A stretch of DNA of 64,000 nucleotides. Source: an uncultured Ruminococcus sp. GTDB taxonomy: Bacteria; Bacillota; Clostridia; Oscillospirales; Ruminococcaceae. The stretch covers positions 22,448 to 86,447 of the forward strand of contig UQQA01000001.1 in the NCBI GenBank assembly GCA_900543105.1, in the 5' to 3' direction. A program made the position numbers and the translations under genes. Shown here in pieces: positions 22,061 to 31,208 of this stretch. The notes under the pieces are model-generated. The model was given only the letters and a program-made list of their open reading frames with translations, had not been told where the DNA came from and searched no databases. Every line of letters begins with the position of its first letter. Within the stretch, counting starts at the first letter, position 1.

Positions 22061-22156
22061 ACAAAATATAAACTGCGTGTTAAAAAGCTGACAAATATGC
22101 AATTTTTGCGTGTTTCTCATAAATTTGATATGCAAAAACAAGGAGAAAGTTATTAT

Positions 22157-23500
22157 ATGAACCTATTTTCAGGACTTTTTCATTCAAGAGATAAGCCTCA
22201 AAACAGAACCAGCGGTTCAACATTCAGCTTTTTTATGGGGAACAGCACAAGCGGAAAGCGGGTAAACGAGCGCACAGCAATGCAGATGACCGCTGTTTAC
22301 AGCTGTGTGCGTATCCTTTCGGAAGCGGTTGCAAGTCTGCCCTTGCATTTTTATGAATACAGAGAGGACGGGAGCAAGGTAAAAGCTGTTCACCACCCTT
22401 TATACAGTCTGCTTCATGATGAACCCAACCCCGAAATGACAAGCTTTGTGTTCCGTGAAACGCTTATGACACACCTTCTGCTGTGGGGAAATGCCTATGC
22501 ACAGATCATACGAAACGGGAAAGGCGAGGTTGCTTCACTTTATCCGCTTATGCCCGACCGTATGCGTGTTGACCGTGATGAATACGGCAGGCTGTACTAT
22601 GAATATCAGATAAGCGTTGACGATGCTCATATCAATAAAGGCTTAACGGTACAGCTTTCGCCAAGCGAGGTTCTGCATATCCCCGGACTTGGTTTTGACG
22701 GGCTGGTCGGTTATTCACCTATTGCAATGGCAAAGAATGCTATCGGACTTGCGATTGCCGCAGAGGAGTATGGAAGTAAGTTCTATGCTAACGGCGCAGC
22801 ACCAAGCGGTGTTCTTGAACACCCCGGAACACTTAAAGACCCGTCAAAGGTTCGTGACAGCTGGTCGCAGACTTTCGGGGGAAGCGCAAACTCGCACAAG
22901 GTCGCTGTGCTTGAAGAGGGAATGAAATACACCCCTATTTCTATCTCCCCGAATGAGGCACAGTTCCTTGAAACAAGAAAATTTCAGATAAATGAGATAG
23001 CTCGAATTTTCAGAGTTCCGCCGCACATGGTGGGAGATCTTGAAAAGTCGAGCTTTTCCAATATTGAACAGCAATCGCTTGAATTTGTGAAATACACTCT
23101 TGACCCGTGGGTAACAAGGTGGGAGCAGAATATGACACGTTCTCTGTTAACGGCAGAGGAGAAAAAGAAGTATTTCATCAAATTCAATGTGGACGGACTT
23201 CTTCGGGGTGACTATCAGAGCCGTATGAATGGTTATGCTACGGCAAGGCAGAACGGTTGGATGTCCGCAAACGATATACGGGAATTGGAAAACCTCGACA
23301 GAATACCCACCGAACTTGGCGGCGATCTTTACCTTATCAATGGCAATATGACAAAGCTTGAAGACGCAGGTGCTTTTGCCGCAAATATAGATGAACAGAA
23401 TGGAAAGGAGAATGACGATGAAGAACAAGAAGTTCTGGAACTGGAAGAATCGAAAGACTCAAAATCAGACAGATACCGAAGCAGAAGAACGAATACTTGA
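22157..23500 (+). CDS. Phage portal protein (HK97 family)
   Basis: The protein has 447 residues. VNERTAMQMTAVYSCVRILS, GNAYAQIIRN and FRVPPHMVGDLE are hallmarks of the HK97/lambda-like portal family. It forms the dodecameric ring at the capsid vertex through which DNA enters and to which the connectors bind. I chose the ATG at 22157 because AAGGAGAAAG precedes it and MNLFSGLF is the usual start; the longer upstream reading covers a hairpin. The 3' end overlaps the protease gene. Confidence 0.92.
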   Translation: MNLFSGLFHSRDKPQNRTSGSTFSFFMGNSTSGKRVNERTAMQMTAVYSCVRILSEAVASLPLHFYEYREDGSKVKAVHHPLYSLLHDEPNPEMTSFVFRETLMTHLLLWGNAYAQIIRNGKGEVASLYPLMPDRMRVDRDEYGRLYYEYQISVDDAHINKGLTVQLSPSEVLHIPGLGFDGLVGYSPIAMAKNAIGLAIAAEEYGSKFYANGAAPSGVLEHPGTLKDPSKVRDSWSQTFGGSANSHKVAVLEEGMKYTPISISPNEAQFLETRKFQINEIARIFRVPPHMVGDLEKSSFSNIEQQSLEFVKYTLDPWVTRWEQNMTRSLLTAEEKKKYFIKFNVDGLLRGDYQSRMNGYATARQNGWMSANDIRELENLDRIPTELGGDLYLINGNMTKLEDAGAFAANIDEQNGKENDDEEQEVLELEESKDSKSDRYRSRRTNT

Positions 23501-24233
23501 ACTGCACGGCACGATAGCCGAGGAAAGTTGGTTCGATGATGATGTCACACCACAGCTTTTCAAGGACGAGCTGAACGCAGGAAACGGAGATATTACCGTA
23601 TGGATAAACTCCCCCGGCGGTGATTGTGTTGCCGCCGCACAGATATACAATATGCTCGCTAATTACAAGGGTAATGTCACGGTGAAGATAGATGGCATTG
23701 CCGCATCGGCGGCATCTGTTATTGCAATGGCAGGAAACAAGGTGTTAATGTCACCCGTTTCAATGATGATGATACATAACCCTGCGACTGCCGCTTTCGG
23801 TGACCACGCAGAGATGCAGAAAGCCATTGATATGCTTGCGGAAGTTAAGGAATCTATCATCAATGCCTATGCAATCAAAACGGGTCTTACAAGAGCAAAA
23901 CTCAGTCACTTGATGGACTCGGAAACTTGGATGGACGCTAACAAAGCGGTTGAACTTGGCTTTGCCGATGACATTATAACAAGAGCAGAAACAAAACCGA
24001 ATACGGAAGAAGAAACCGATGAAAGCACCGAAGAAGAGGATAAGAAAACCTCCGATTCGATGCTTTTTTCACGCAGAGCGGTAAATAATGCTCTTTTCAA
24101 CAAACTGGAAAAGCATTATATCCACTCTGAAACCACAGTAACCAAGCAGGCAGAAATTCCTGCACCGGTAACAAATGGCACTCCTGCAAAGGAGTTAAAG
24201 GAACGTCTTGATTTTATGAAGAAGTTTATCTAA
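23418..24233 (+). CDS. Clp-like prohead protease
   Basis: The protein has 271 residues and resembles ClpP-type head maturation proteases (S14). WINSPGGDCVAA precedes the catalytic Ser in IAASAASVIAM (about Ser 97) and the catalytic His in MIHNPA (about 120); an Asp follows in the helical region. It should remove the capsid delta domain during head maturation. The acidic Glu/Thr-rich segment (about 195-215) is a linker. The ATG at 23418 is 7 nt after GGAG; the gene overlaps the portal reading frame by 83 nt, common in such modules. Confidence 0.9.
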   Translation: MKNKKFWNWKNRKTQNQTDTEAEERILELHGTIAEESWFDDDVTPQLFKDELNAGNGDITVWINSPGGDCVAAAQIYNMLANYKGNVTVKIDGIAASAASVIAMAGNKVLMSPVSMMMIHNPATAAFGDHAEMQKAIDMLAEVKESIINAYAIKTGLTRAKLSHLMDSETWMDANKAVELGFADDIITRAETKPNTEEETDESTEEEDKKTSDSMLFSRRAVNNALFNKLEKHYIHSETTVTKQAEIPAPVTNGTPAKELKERLDFMKKFI

Positions 24234-24246
24234 GGAGGATAACAGT

Positions 24247-25437
24247 ATGAATGTTAATGAACTTATCGCAAAAAGAGCAAAGGTATGGGAAACAGCAAAG
24301 AACTTTGTTGATACCCATGAGGACAAGAACGGTGTGCTTTCCGATGAGGACACAGCAACCTACAACAAGATGGAGAAAGAGATCGAGGATCTCACTTCTG
24401 CTATCGACCGTCAGCAGAGAGCAGAACGCAGAGAGGCTGAACTCAATAAGCCTATCAACTCCCCTATTATGGGTAAGCCGATTATGGGCGAGGAGAAGAC
24501 AAAAACCGGCCGTGCATCTGATGAATACAGAGAGGCAATGCTTACTGCTATGCGTACCAACTTCAGAAACGTGAGCAATGTTCTGCAGGAGGGCGTTGAC
24601 GCAGACGGCGGCTATCTTGTCCCCGAGGAGTATGACAAAAGGCTCATCGATGTACTTGACGGAGAAAACATTATACGTTCTCTCGGCACAACTATCACGA
24701 CCGCAGGCCAGCACAAAATAAATATTGCGGCAACAAAACCTGCGGCAGCTTGGATTGAAGAGGGCGGAGCATTGTCCTTCGGTGATGCGACATTCGACCA
24801 GATCTATCTTGATGCTTACAAGCTTCACGTTGCAATAAAGGTCACGGAAGAACTGCTGTATGATGCGGCTTTCGGACTTGAAAACTATATCATCACACAG
24901 TTTGGCAAAGCACTCGCCAATACCGAGGAGGACGCATTCCTTAACGGTGACGGCAAGGGCAAGCCAACGGGATTGTTTGCGGCAAAGGGCGGCGGTCAGA
25001 CCGCAGGAACGCTTACAGCGGCAATAAAGTCCGATGACCTTATCGACCTTGTGTATGGACTTAAAAGACCTTACCGCAAAAGCGCATCCTTTATTATAAA
25101 TGACGCTGTTCTTGCATCGATAAGAAAGCTGAAGGATAACAACGGAGCATATATCTGGCAGCCGTCATACAGAGAGGGCGAACCCGACAGAGTGCTTGGC
25201 TACGCTGTACATACATCTTCTTTCGCACCTGCAAATGCAATTGCTTTCGGTGACTACAGCTACTACAACATCGGTGACCGTGGTTCTCGTTCTTTCGCAG
25301 AACTCCGTGAGCTTTTTGCAGGTAACGGAATGATAGGCTATCTTGCAAAGGAAAGAGTAGACGGAAAGCTTATTCTCCCCGAGGCAGTACAGATCTTAAA
25401 GCTTAAGGAAGAAACGGCAACGACAACAAAGGCTTAA
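24247..25437 (+). CDS. Major capsid protein (HK97 fold)
   Basis: The protein has 396 residues. The first about 100 residues are charged helical sequence, the scaffold-like delta domain expected to be cleaved by the adjacent protease. The mature part begins around VLQEGVDADGGYLVPEEYD, the typical HK97-family start, and ends with LILPEAVQILKLK. It builds the icosahedral shell. AAGGAGG 9 nt upstream is the strongest ribosome site in the head module. A long inverted repeat follows the gene. Confidence 0.93.
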   Translation: MNVNELIAKRAKVWETAKNFVDTHEDKNGVLSDEDTATYNKMEKEIEDLTSAIDRQQRAERREAELNKPINSPIMGKPIMGEEKTKTGRASDEYREAMLTAMRTNFRNVSNVLQEGVDADGGYLVPEEYDKRLIDVLDGENIIRSLGTTITTAGQHKINIAATKPAAAWIEEGGALSFGDATFDQIYLDAYKLHVAIKVTEELLYDAAFGLENYIITQFGKALANTEEDAFLNGDGKGKPTGLFAAKGGGQTAGTLTAAIKSDDLIDLVYGLKRPYRKSASFIINDAVLASIRKLKDNNGAYIWQPSYREGEPDRVLGYAVHTSSFAPANAIAFGDYSYYNIGDRGSRSFAELRELFAGNGMIGYLAKERVDGKLILPEAVQILKLKEETATTTKA

Positions 25438-25445
25438 ATTCTAAT

Positions 25446-25544
25446 GGTGACACCTTATGACAACGGTTTACTATCCTTTTATATATAGCTAAAAAAATAA
25501 AAGATATATATAAAGTATAGGAAATGCGGGTCATACGGTGTCAC
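25446..25544. repeat. Long inverted repeat with AT-rich loop (copy 2)
   Basis: GTGACACCTTATGAC (25447-25461) and GTCATACGGTGTCAC (25530-25544) pair with one mismatch around a 68-nt loop rich in TATATA. The ends begin GGTGAC like the repeat after the primase gene (10454-10559), although the rest of the stem differs. Confidence 0.5.
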
Positions 25545-25569
25545 TGCTTTATTCGAGGTGGTGGCAGAT

Positions 25570-25842
25570 ATGATCGTAGGTCTTGATGAAATGAAAGGGT
25601 ATCTTCGTGTTGATTTTGATGAGGATAATTCTCTGATTGAAAGCCTTATCGAAAGCAGTCAGAAGCTCTGTGCGGATATTGCACGGCTGTCGGTTGATGA
25701 ACTTGCGGCAATTCCTTCTTCAAAAATAGCTGTGATGTATGCAGTTGCATATTTGTATGAACACAGAGAAGATGCAGATCATCATCAGCTTATGCTATCC
25801 CTGCGGTCACTTCTTGATGGTGATAGGAGGAGTGTGTTCTGA
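25570..25842 (+). CDS. Head-tail connector (gp6-like)
   Basis: The protein has 90 residues. LDEMKGYLRVDFDEDNSLIE and the following helices fit the DNA-packaging/gp6-like connector family that docks under the portal. The ATG at 25570 follows GAGGTGG, and the stop overlaps the next start. Position directly after the capsid gene supports the call. Confidence 0.8.
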   Translation: MIVGLDEMKGYLRVDFDEDNSLIESLIESSQKLCADIARLSVDELAAIPSSKIAVMYAVAYLYEHREDADHHQLMLSLRSLLDGDRRSVF

Positions 25843-26201
25843 TGAATATTGCACTCCTAAATGTGAAAATATCGATACAGAAAAATACTGCAACGGTTGA
25901 TGAGATCGGAAACCATATAAACGAATGGAAGGATTTTTTCAGCTGTTTTGCAACTGTAAACGGCGAGGGCGGTTCTGAAAAAAGTGCGGCAGGTCTTGTT
26001 GTTGATGATTCGGATATTTCCTTTACCGTAAGATACTGCAAGGCGCTTGATGAACTTGAACCAACCAAGCACAGAGTAGTTTTTTACGGTTCGGCTTATA
26101 ACATTGTTTCTGTTGACCATATGAACTATAAAAAGAAGTGTCTGAAACTGAAATGCAAAAAAGAGAGGGATAACAATGTCGGAAAGAACACAGATACATA
26201 A
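25842..26201 (+). CDS. Head closure / head-tail adaptor protein
   Basis: The protein has 119 residues, beta-rich, with ISIQKNTATVDEIGNHINEW, matching SPP1 gp16-like head closure proteins. It should seal the connector after packaging. It overlaps both neighbours by a few nucleotides in a tightly packed head-tail module. Confidence 0.8.
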   Translation: MNIALLNVKISIQKNTATVDEIGNHINEWKDFFSCFATVNGEGGSEKSAAGLVVDDSDISFTVRYCKALDELEPTKHRVVFYGSAYNIVSVDHMNYKKKCLKLKCKKERDNNVGKNTDT

Positions 26202-26559
26202 CCTGTCCGATGAGATTATGAAAGGTCTGAAAGAGTATGCCGAAATCACATCGGATAAGGTAAAATCCGCCGTGAAATCTGCAGGAGAAACCGCCGTAAA
26301 TGAAATAAAAAGCAACGCTCCTCACGATACCGGCAAATATGCAAAAAGCTGGTCGGTCAAAACTGCAAAGGAAACATCGGATTCATTGGTTTTAACTGTG
26401 TATTCCAAAGACTATTATCGGATCACACATCTTTTGGAGTTCGGTCATGCAAAGAGAAACGGCGGCAGAGTTCCTGCACAGCCGCATATCGCATCAGCGG
26501 AGGAAAAGTCTGTGGAGAAACTTGAAGAAGAGATAAGGAAGAGCATCGAAGATGGATAA
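26176..26559 (+). CDS. HK97 gp10-like tail completion protein
   Basis: The protein has 127 residues. The helical N-terminus is followed by APHDTGKYAKSW (about 50-61) and a late LLEFGHAKRNGGRVPAQPH, both characteristic of the HK97 gp10 family. It helps join tail to head. The gene overlaps the head-closure gene by 26 nt. Confidence 0.85.
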   Translation: MSERTQIHNLSDEIMKGLKEYAEITSDKVKSAVKSAGETAVNEIKSNAPHDTGKYAKSWSVKTAKETSDSLVLTVYSKDYYRITHLLEFGHAKRNGGRVPAQPHIASAEEKSVEKLEEEIRKSIEDG

Positions 26560-26869
26560 ACTGGTTAAAATCATAAAACAAATCGGTCTGCCTTTTGCGT
26601 ATGACCATTTTGCAGATGGTGAAGCTCCGCCTTTGTCGTATATATGCTTTCTTTTCCCCGAAAGTGACAATTTTGCCGCTGACGGTAAGGTCTATTACAA
26701 GAAACACCGTGTTAATATCGAACTTTACACCGAGAAAAAGGATATTTTTTCGGAACAGCGTGTGGAAAAAATACTTGATGAGAACAACATTTTCTACAAC
26801 AGATCCGAAGTGTGGATAGAAAGCGAAAAAATGTATGAAGTCTTATACAAACTTGAAATGGAGGTCTGA
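26552..26869 (+). CDS. Tail terminator-like protein
   Basis: The protein has 105 residues. Sequence similarity is weak to me, but the size, the alpha/beta pattern (LPFAYDHFADGEAPPLSYICF) and the position between the gp10-like gene and the major tail gene are those of tail terminator (gpU/gp17-like) proteins. It would cap the tail tube. Confidence 0.65.
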   Translation: MDKLVKIIKQIGLPFAYDHFADGEAPPLSYICFLFPESDNFAADGKVYYKKHRVNIELYTEKKDIFSEQRVEKILDENNIFYNRSEVWIESEKMYEVLYKLEMEV

Positions 26870-26871
26870 AA

Positions 26872-27456
26872 ATGGCGAGTAAAAACAAGGTCAAATACAA
26901 TATTTGCAATGTGCATTACGCAGTTCTTTTGAGAAGTGCAAGCGGAGAGATCACATATTCAACACCCGTTCCAATGCCGGGTGCAGTTTCAATATCATTA
27001 AGTCCGAACGGCGAACCAAGCAATTTTTATGCAGACGGTTATGCTTACTATACGATCTCAAACAATATGGGTTATGACGGTGACCTTGAAATTGCTATGA
27101 TACCCGAATCGTTCCGCACCGATGTGCTTAAGGAAGAAACGGATGCAAACAAGGTCCTTCTTGAAAACGCAAATTCCGAAACGACAAATTTTGCTTTGCT
27201 TTTTGAGTTTGACGGTGATATTAAGAAGATACGCCACGTTATGTATAACTGTTCAGCGGCTCGTCCGAAGATCGAGGCACAGACGAATGAAAGCGAGATC
27301 TCGGTAAAGACGGAAACGCTGACGATAAAGGCTGCACCGCTTGAAAACGGTTATGTAAAGGCTAAAACGGGTGATGATACCACGGACAGCACCTATCAGA
27401 ACTGGTATAAGGCGGTATATATGCCGTCAGCCGCAAAGGAGGCAGCATCTAAATGA
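26872..27456 (+). CDS. Major tail protein (phi13-type)
   Basis: The protein has 194 residues. KVKYNICNVHYAVL at the start and NNMGYDGDLEIAMIPESFR in the middle match the phi13-type major tail protein family. It polymerises into the tail tube. It is followed with a 4-nt overlap by the tail chaperone gene. Confidence 0.88.
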   Translation: MASKNKVKYNICNVHYAVLLRSASGEITYSTPVPMPGAVSISLSPNGEPSNFYADGYAYYTISNNMGYDGDLEIAMIPESFRTDVLKEETDANKVLLENANSETTNFALLFEFDGDIKKIRHVMYNCSAARPKIEAQTNESEISVKTETLTIKAAPLENGYVKAKTGDDTTDSTYQNWYKAVYMPSAAKEAASK

Positions 27457-27830
27457 GTGTAACCAAAAACATAGAAATTGACGGCAAAAAGGTCTTGTTC
27501 AGAGCATCCGCCGCTATTCCGAGAATGTACAGAGTGCGTTTTCACCGTGATATTTACAGAGATCTCCGCAGCCTTGAAAAAGCTGTAAAAGGCGGAGGTG
27601 AGAAGAACTCAAATATTGACCTTTTGTCACTTGAAATATTTGAAAATATCGCATACATTATGGCAAAACACGCTGACCCCGCTTTGCCCGATACTGTGGA
27701 GGAATGGCTGGACGGTTTCAATACTTTTTCTATCTATCGTATTCTGCCGTCACTCATTGACTTATGGGGACTTAATGTTCAGACGGAAATTCATTCTAAA
27801 AAAAACTTCGTGAAACCGAACGTGAAATGA
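27453..27830 (+). CDS. Tail assembly chaperone, short form (gpG-like)
   Basis: The protein has 125 residues. DGKKVLFRASAAIPRMYR and the central helical region match Firmicutes tail assembly chaperones encoded between the major tail and tape-measure genes. It should hold the tape measure protein during tail assembly. The last codons contain an A-run with a slippery AAAAAAC, so ribosomes can also make the longer form. Confidence 0.85.
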   Translation: MSVTKNIEIDGKKVLFRASAAIPRMYRVRFHRDIYRDLRSLEKAVKGGGEKNSNIDLLSLEIFENIAYIMAKHADPALPDTVEEWLDGFNTFSIYRILPSLIDLWGLNVQTEIHSKKNFVKPNVK

Positions 27831-27991
27831 CAACGCCGCTGTTCCTGCTACGATGCGTACAGCTTGGTATATCCGTTCGTGACCTCGACCTGCTTACAAT
27901 AGGAATGGTCAACGATATGTATGCTGAAAGCAGGAACGATATGTGCGGATATACGGAAATTGCGGAGCAGAATGATTTTGATAATTTTTGA
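27453..27991 (+). CDS. Tail assembly chaperone, frameshifted long form (gpGT-like)
   Basis: At 27798-27806 the zero frame reads AAA AAA AAC. A -1 slip there enters a frame that runs to TGA at 27989-27991 and adds about 61 residues, including DLDLLTIGMVNDMYAESR. That ending is typical of the frameshift product in other phages. Lambda gpG/gpGT is the model: both forms are needed in a fixed ratio for tail assembly. The new frame has no ribosome site of its own. Confidence 0.75.
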
Positions 27992-28071
27992 TAATGTTGA
28001 TTAATAACATAAAATCTCAAATGATAACATTTGAAGTGTTATTAACGAAGAATTTATGTTACTGAAAATAT

Positions 28072-28108
28072 AAAGCAGTCCTACGGGGCTGCTTTTCTTA
28101 TGCCCAAA
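28072..28108 (+). terminator. Hairpin with TTTTCTTATGCCC tail before the tape measure gene
   Basis: AAAGCAGTCC (28072-28081) pairs over 10 bp with GGGCTGCTTT (28086-28095) around a TACG (UNCG-type) loop and is followed by TCTTATGCCC. It may reduce transcription into the tape-measure gene. Confidence 0.55.
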
Positions 28109-28124
28109 TGAGGAGGTGAGCAGA

Positions 28125-30341
28125 ATGGCAAATCGAATAAAAGGCATCACAATTGAAATTGGCGGTGACACTACAAAGCTCCAGACAGCACTTAAAGATG
28201 TCAATTCCAACATAAAGGATACGCAGGCGCAGCTTAAAGATGTTGACCGATTGCTGAAACTTGACCCGAACAATGTTGAACTCTTGTCGCAAAAGCAGGA
28301 ACTTCTTTCAAAAGCTGTCGGAAATACAAGTGAAAAATTGCAGACTTTGAAAACAGCCGCAGAGCAAGCCAATACTGCCCTTGCCAAGGGTGAAATATCG
28401 CAGAGCCGGTATAATGCCTTACAGCGTGAGATAATTGCAACAGAGCAGGGCCTCAAAGGACTGGAAAAACAGCAGGACGAAACCAATAAAAAGGTTGACG
28501 AACTGAACAACAAAAATACCGAAAAGCTGAAAAACGGCATAGCCAAGCTTGGAACAGAAATGAAATCTGCTGCTAAAGCGGCAGGAAAGGTCGCAGTCGA
28601 GGTCGGCAAGGTGGGCGCACAAACGCTTTCAGCCGCAACAAAAGCCTTTGCAGGCTATACAACTGCAATAACGGGTGCTGCGACTGCGGCGTTCAAACTT
28701 GCCGCAGATTCTGCTCTTGCCGCTGACGATCTGAACACGCTTTCAACACAGACGGGTATCTCAACGCAGGATCTTCAAAAATATCAGTATGCGGCTGACC
28801 TCGTTGATGTATCTGTCGATACGCTCACAAAATCAATGGCTAAAAACATAAAGCAGATGACTTCGACTTCATCTGCAACCGTTGAGGCTTATGAAAAACT
28901 GGGTGTTGCAACACAGAACGCAGACGGTTCTCTCCGTGATTCGCAGGAGGTCTACTGGGAGTGCATAAAGGCTCTTGGAGAAGTGTCCGATGAAACGGAA
29001 CGTGATTCCATTGCAATGGCTATATTCGGCAAGTCTGCGCAGGAACTCAATCCCCTTATAGAGGGAGGCGCAGAAAAAATTGCGGAGCTTGGCGAGCAGG
29101 CGGAATCACTCGGTCTGATAATGTCGCAGGATTCCCTTGATGAACTGAACGCTTTCAACGATTCCATTGATACATTAAAGGCAAATGCGGCGGCAAGCGG
29201 AAATATCATCGGTTCTGTTTTTGCACCTGCTTTTCAAGGTATCACAGACATTATCAGTTCGGAACTTCCGTCAGTATCGCAGGCTTTTGCAGGGATCTTT
29301 GAAAGTGAGGACGGAGCAGATGCTTTTACCGATAAGATAACAGAAGTTGCGGGAGAACTGACCGAAAAGGTGGCGGAGTTAATCCCCGACTTCATCTTTG
29401 GATTCAATGCTGTTATTTTGAGCGTTATCTCGGCAATATCGGAAACTCTCCCATCGGCTGTAAATGATATTCTTCCCGCACTTCTGGACGGCTTTACAGC
29501 ATTGGTGAGCGGAGTTGTCGATGCGATACCAAACCTCGTTCCGACAGTTTTAAGCGGCGCAGTAATGCTGTTCCAAGGTCTGCTTGACGGATTGAACAGC
29601 ATATCGGAAAAACTTATGCCTATGCTCCCCGACCTTATCACAGATATATGCGATGTGCTCATAAACGGTTTGCCTGACTTTATCAACGGTGCAGTAACGC
29701 TTTTTATCGGTCTTGTGACGGGTCTTGGAAATACTGTCCCAACATTGATACAGAAAGTCGGTGAACTTCTTCCCGTCATAATTGATACGCTTATGAATAA
29801 TGTTCCGCTGCTCATACAATGTGCAGTCGACCTTTTCACAGCTTTGGCAACGGGAATACCACAGTCATTGCCTGCTATAATCAAGGCTGTTCCGCTTATT
29901 GTAGGAAAGATAATCGAAGTGCTTTTTGAAACTGACTGGCTTGATATAGGTGCGCAGATATTAAAGGGAATTGCTGACGGTATGATCGAAGCGGTAACTT
30001 CTATCGGAAGTGCGATCAAGGAAGTAGGAAACGGTCTGGTCGAGGGATTCAAAGACTTTTTCGGAATTGCATCTCCGTCAAAGCTGTTCCGTGATGAGGT
30101 TGGAATGTATCTTGCGGAGGGTATCGGTGTAGGTTTTGGCAGAGGAATGAAGAATGTAACAGCGGATATGGTGAATGCCGTTCCTACATACTTTGATATT
30201 AATGCCAATGTCGGTTCAAACGGCATAGAAAACAGTAAAAGCATTACATTCAACCAGTATAACACTTCGCCAAAATCTTTGAGCAGAGCAGAAATCCACA
30301 GAGATACGATGCAGGCACTTCAGCTTGCATCGGTTCGATAA
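28125..30341 (+). CDS. Tail tape measure protein
   Basis: The protein has 738 residues. Residues 1-140 are a long coiled coil (TKLQTALKDVNSNIKDTQAQ). The middle carries the phage TMP domain with alternating hydrophobic helices. Repeated LPxxI/LLPALLDG-like segments fill about 430-610, and FFGIASPSKLFRDEVG (about 645-660) is a common tape-measure signature. It sets tail length and probably enters the cell membrane. The ATG at 28125 follows GAGGAGG. About 740 residues predicts a tail near 110 nm by the usual 0.15 nm per residue. Confidence 0.92.
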   Translation: MANRIKGITIEIGGDTTKLQTALKDVNSNIKDTQAQLKDVDRLLKLDPNNVELLSQKQELLSKAVGNTSEKLQTLKTAAEQANTALAKGEISQSRYNALQREIIATEQGLKGLEKQQDETNKKVDELNNKNTEKLKNGIAKLGTEMKSAAKAAGKVAVEVGKVGAQTLSAATKAFAGYTTAITGAATAAFKLAADSALAADDLNTLSTQTGISTQDLQKYQYAADLVDVSVDTLTKSMAKNIKQMTSTSSATVEAYEKLGVATQNADGSLRDSQEVYWECIKALGEVSDETERDSIAMAIFGKSAQELNPLIEGGAEKIAELGEQAESLGLIMSQDSLDELNAFNDSIDTLKANAAASGNIIGSVFAPAFQGITDIISSELPSVSQAFAGIFESEDGADAFTDKITEVAGELTEKVAELIPDFIFGFNAVILSVISAISETLPSAVNDILPALLDGFTALVSGVVDAIPNLVPTVLSGAVMLFQGLLDGLNSISEKLMPMLPDLITDICDVLINGLPDFINGAVTLFIGLVTGLGNTVPTLIQKVGELLPVIIDTLMNNVPLLIQCAVDLFTALATGIPQSLPAIIKAVPLIVGKIIEVLFETDWLDIGAQILKGIADGMIEAVTSIGSAIKEVGNGLVEGFKDFFGIASPSKLFRDEVGMYLAEGIGVGFGRGMKNVTADMVNAVPTYFDINANVGSNGIENSKSITFNQYNTSPKSLSRAEIHRDTMQALQLASVR

Positions 30342-30353
30342 GGAGGTCGGAAG

Positions 30354-31208
30354 TTGAAATATCATCTCATTGCATCACAGAATAAAGAGGAGATAGATCT
30401 TTGTTCCGACCGTTCGGTAAGGCTTGTGGAAATGAGCGGTGTCGGAATGAACTGCACGGTAAATCTATCCGACCACAGCGGAGATGGTGCGGCGTTCAGC
30501 AGCGCCCGTATCCCATCGAGAACTATTTCCATACTGGCGCAGTTCGTTGAATTCGGTGCGCAGGAAAAGGCGAAACAGCGGTTGTACAGAGTTTTTCAGC
30601 CTAAAGTGCCGATAATGCTCCGATATATATCAAATATGAAAGATGTATATATCGTTGGCTATTGCGAGTCGGTGGATATTCCCCCGAACAAGTTTCCTCT
30701 TACAGCACAGATAAGCATTTTATGCGCTGACCCTTACTGGAAAAGATACGGCAGCAATGCCATTCATCTTTACGGAGTTTCACCGTCATTTGAGTTTGTG
30801 CATAAAAGCACAGAATTTAGCAGTATCGAGTTCGGCAACACAAAGACAAGCCAGATAACAACGATCGATTACACGGGAGATTTTGTTACGGGTGCAACGT
30901 TCATCTTCAATATAAAATCAGATTGCCAGTATCTTGGCTTGCTCGATATCGACAGCGGAAGGAAAATGGTCGTAAATGCTGATTTTGAATCGGGTGATGT
31001 GCTTAAAATATGCACGGTAAACCGCCAAAAATCCGTTATTCTGTATCGCAGGAACAAGGAATATGACTATTTCATACACCTTCAGGCGGGCAGCGAATTT
31101 CTACAGCTTTCAAACGGAGAAAACCGATTTAAAGTCATTATCGGCAAGGGCGGCTTTGCGGCAGCAACTGTAAGATGTGAGTATGAAACGCTTTCGGGAG
31201 GTGTGTGA
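30354..31208 (+). CDS. Distal tail protein (Dit-like)
   Basis: The protein has 284 residues and starts with TTG at 30354, 7 nt after GGAGGT. FVEFGAQEKAKQRLYRVF and the ILCADPYWK segment (about 119-127) match Dit proteins of siphoviruses, which form the ring joining tail tube to baseplate. The second half is a beta-rich galectin-like part. The stop overlaps the next start. Confidence 0.82.
   Translation: MKYHLIASQNKEEIDLCSDRSVRLVEMSGVGMNCTVNLSDHSGDGAAFSSARIPSRTISILAQFVEFGAQEKAKQRLYRVFQPKVPIMLRYISNMKDVYIVGYCESVDIPPNKFPLTAQISILCADPYWKRYGSNAIHLYGVSPSFEFVHKSTEFSSIEFGNTKTSQITTIDYTGDFVTGATFIFNIKSDCQYLGLLDIDSGRKMVVNADFESGDVLKICTVNRQKSVILYRRNKEYDYFIHLQAGSEFLQLSNGENRFKVIIGKGGFAAATVRCEYETLSGGV

Noticed and set aside
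29234..30265. 343-codon open frame opposite the tape-measure gene
   Set aside because: It is a shadow of the strongly coding plus strand, has repetitive hydrophobic composition and no ribosome site.
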